Of a stretch of 6,242 bases of DNA, positions 6,163-6,242 are shown piece by piece. Origin of the DNA: JACZUI01 sp041599115 (GTDB lineage Bacteria > Actinomycetota > Acidimicrobiia > Spongiisociales > ZC4RG35). The DNA lies in the NCBI GenBank assembly GCA_041599115.1, contig JBFHXF010000109.1, forward strand, positions 1 through 6,242, in the 5' to 3' direction. A model generated the notes under the pieces. That model was not told the origin of the DNA, searched no databases, and saw nothing but the letters and a program-made list of their open reading frames with translations. The position numbers and the translations under genes were made by a program. Within the stretch, counting starts at the first letter, position 1, and every line of letters starts with the position of its first letter.

Positions 6163-6242
6163 CTAGCTCTGGAGGATGATCGCCGCCGCCACCTTGTCAA
6201 CCGTCCCCCTTCTCTCGCGACGCTTCATCCCTGATTCGAGGA
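6163..6242 (-). CDS. ruvX: RuvX/YqgF family Holliday junction resolvase-like protein, C-terminal end only
   Basis: Only the last 25 codons and a TAG stop are present; the gene enters from the right edge. The visible peptide begins LESGMKRRERRGTVDK and ends VAAAIILQS. This fits the C-terminal helix of the YqgF/RuvX family, where a basic stretch is followed by a conserved aspartate (here in TVDK), a small-residue run and ILQ close to the stop. Family members have an RNase H fold and act in pre-16S rRNA 5' end processing and/or Holliday junction resolution. The catalytic acidic residues lie outside the window, so activity cannot be judged. The family often sits just upstream of mltG, which supports the call. 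The stop lies 14 bases before the mltG start, suggesting cotranscription. Confidence 0.8.
   Translation of the reverse strand, partial: LESGMKRRERRGTVDKVAAAIILQS

Noticed and set aside
1..6242. Mobile element, defence island or CRISPR array
   Set aside because: There are no direct repeat arrays, transposase or integrase motifs, or tRNA genes, and the conserved core gene order is intact across the whole window.

Overview
The window reads as one continuous, densely packed gene run transcribed entirely on the minus strand, so the gene order is right to left. It begins with the 3' end of ruvX (yqgF) and continues with mltG, aroE, a DUF4388/PATAN-domain gene, a prepilin peptidase gene, aroC and aroK. 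It ends with the first 190 codons of aroB, which is cut by the left edge. The largest gap between genes is 43 bases and two junctions overlap by 4 bases. No stretch is long enough to hide another gene. I saw no tRNA, rRNA, CRISPR array, insertion sequence, phage gene or clear promoter.

The organism is most likely a member of Actinomycetota, from a lineage outside the well-studied genera (Acidimicrobiia-like is my guess, not proven). The base composition is fairly GC-rich. The AroB nucleotide-binding loop has the actinobacterial form GGGxxTDxAGF rather than the usual GGGVxGDLAGF. AroC carries RPRPGHAD, as in mycobacteria. The order ruvX-mltG-aroE-prepilin peptidase-...-aroC-aroK-aroB matches, from memory, the backbone around Rv2554c-Rv2538c of Mycobacterium tuberculosis.

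Three functional blocks share the presumed transcript. Right (about 5048-6242): housekeeping and envelope genes, the RuvX nuclease-fold protein and the MltG murein transglycosylase. Middle (about 2235-5031): aroE, then a cytosolic PATAN/DUF4388 protein with a long acidic tail, then a membrane prepilin peptidase. Left (1-2224): three shikimate-pathway enzymes, chorismate synthase, shikimate kinase and 3-dehydroquinate synthase, tightly linked by GTGA and TTGA stop/start overlaps. AroB, AroE, AroK and AroC together supply four of the seven steps from DAHP to chorismate.

The only non-routine content is the PATAN gene placed directly before a divergent, compact prepilin peptidase. This suggests, without proving, a link to type IV pilus or Tad-like secretion. 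Everything else looks like ordinary core genome, and I do not claim a new system here.
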